From positions 4,211,501-4,275,500 of the forward strand of contig JAQPZY010001626.1 in NCBI GenBank assembly GCA_029931535.1: 64,000 nt of DNA, read 5' to 3'. Under the pieces are notes generated by a model. The model had not been told where the DNA came from and searched no databases. It saw nothing but the letters and a program-made list of their open reading frames with translations. The DNA is from Margaritifera margaritifera. Lineage: Eukaryota; Mollusca; Bivalvia; Unionida; Margaritiferidae. A program made the translations under genes and the position numbers. Shown here one piece after another: positions 63,826 to 64,000 of the stretch; the stretch's first letter is position 1, and every line of letters begins with the position of its first letter.

Positions 63826-64000
63826 CTGTTGGATATAAGTTTCTGAGAGTCTACCAAACATGAGTATTCATCATTTTCAGTTTCGTTGTAAAACATAATC
63901 TTTCTGTATTTAATAAAGATGGGCCATGCAACATAGGTTAGGAAATGTAATTTTGTTCCATTAATAAGACTCCATCAATAACAGTCAGAAACATTGACAA

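Overview
This is animal (metazoan) nuclear DNA: AT-rich, intron-containing and full of long microsatellites. It carries one large neuronal gene and several decayed transposons. The channel sequence, the repeat style and the DNA-virus-like (Maverick/Polinton) relics suggest a lophotrochozoan, most likely a mollusc, but the species cannot be fixed from the sequence alone.

Layout. Positions 1-5.1 kb are intergenic with microsatellites and one hairpin element. From 5.1 to 20.8 kb is a transposon graveyard. A + strand protein-primed family-B DNA polymerase pseudogene (about 5.9-12.5 kb) is split by a non-LTR retrotransposon (about 6.15-8.65 kb) and by a roughly 950-bp TG...CA-ended insertion (9.35-10.30 kb). 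It is followed by a decayed Maverick/Polinton-type major capsid gene (15.6-16.8 kb, +), a second non-LTR relic (18.3-19.3 kb, -) and a second, different family-B polymerase relic (19.3-20.7 kb, -). From 20.8 to 34.6 kb I see no gene, only repeats and a small hAT-type MITE with its target duplication.

From 63.8 down to 34.6 kb, on the minus strand, lies the 3' portion of a voltage-gated sodium channel gene of the Nav1/para type. It covers the II-III linker, all of domain III, the III-IV linker, all of domain IV and the C-terminus. I could place twelve constitutive coding positions with consistent splice phases, giving about 948 residues. Lys and Ala of the selectivity filter are visible in domains III and IV; domains I and II lie outside the window.

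The most interesting region is the III-IV linker. The exon encoding the inactivation gate is present as two tandem 108-nt copies (42154-42261 and 41243-41350), both with the MFM particle and both flanked by phase-0 introns. They differ at 7 of 36 residues, including the serine aligned with the vertebrate PKC site: Ser in one copy, Ala in the other. Downstream, before the first domain IV exon, are a possible 6-nt microexon and a possible 90-nt cassette exon, both phase-neutral. This looks like a splicing module for tuning fast inactivation. The same gene holds, in one intron, an 8.6-kb satellite of 46-bp units with a recent 1,103-bp higher-order duplication.
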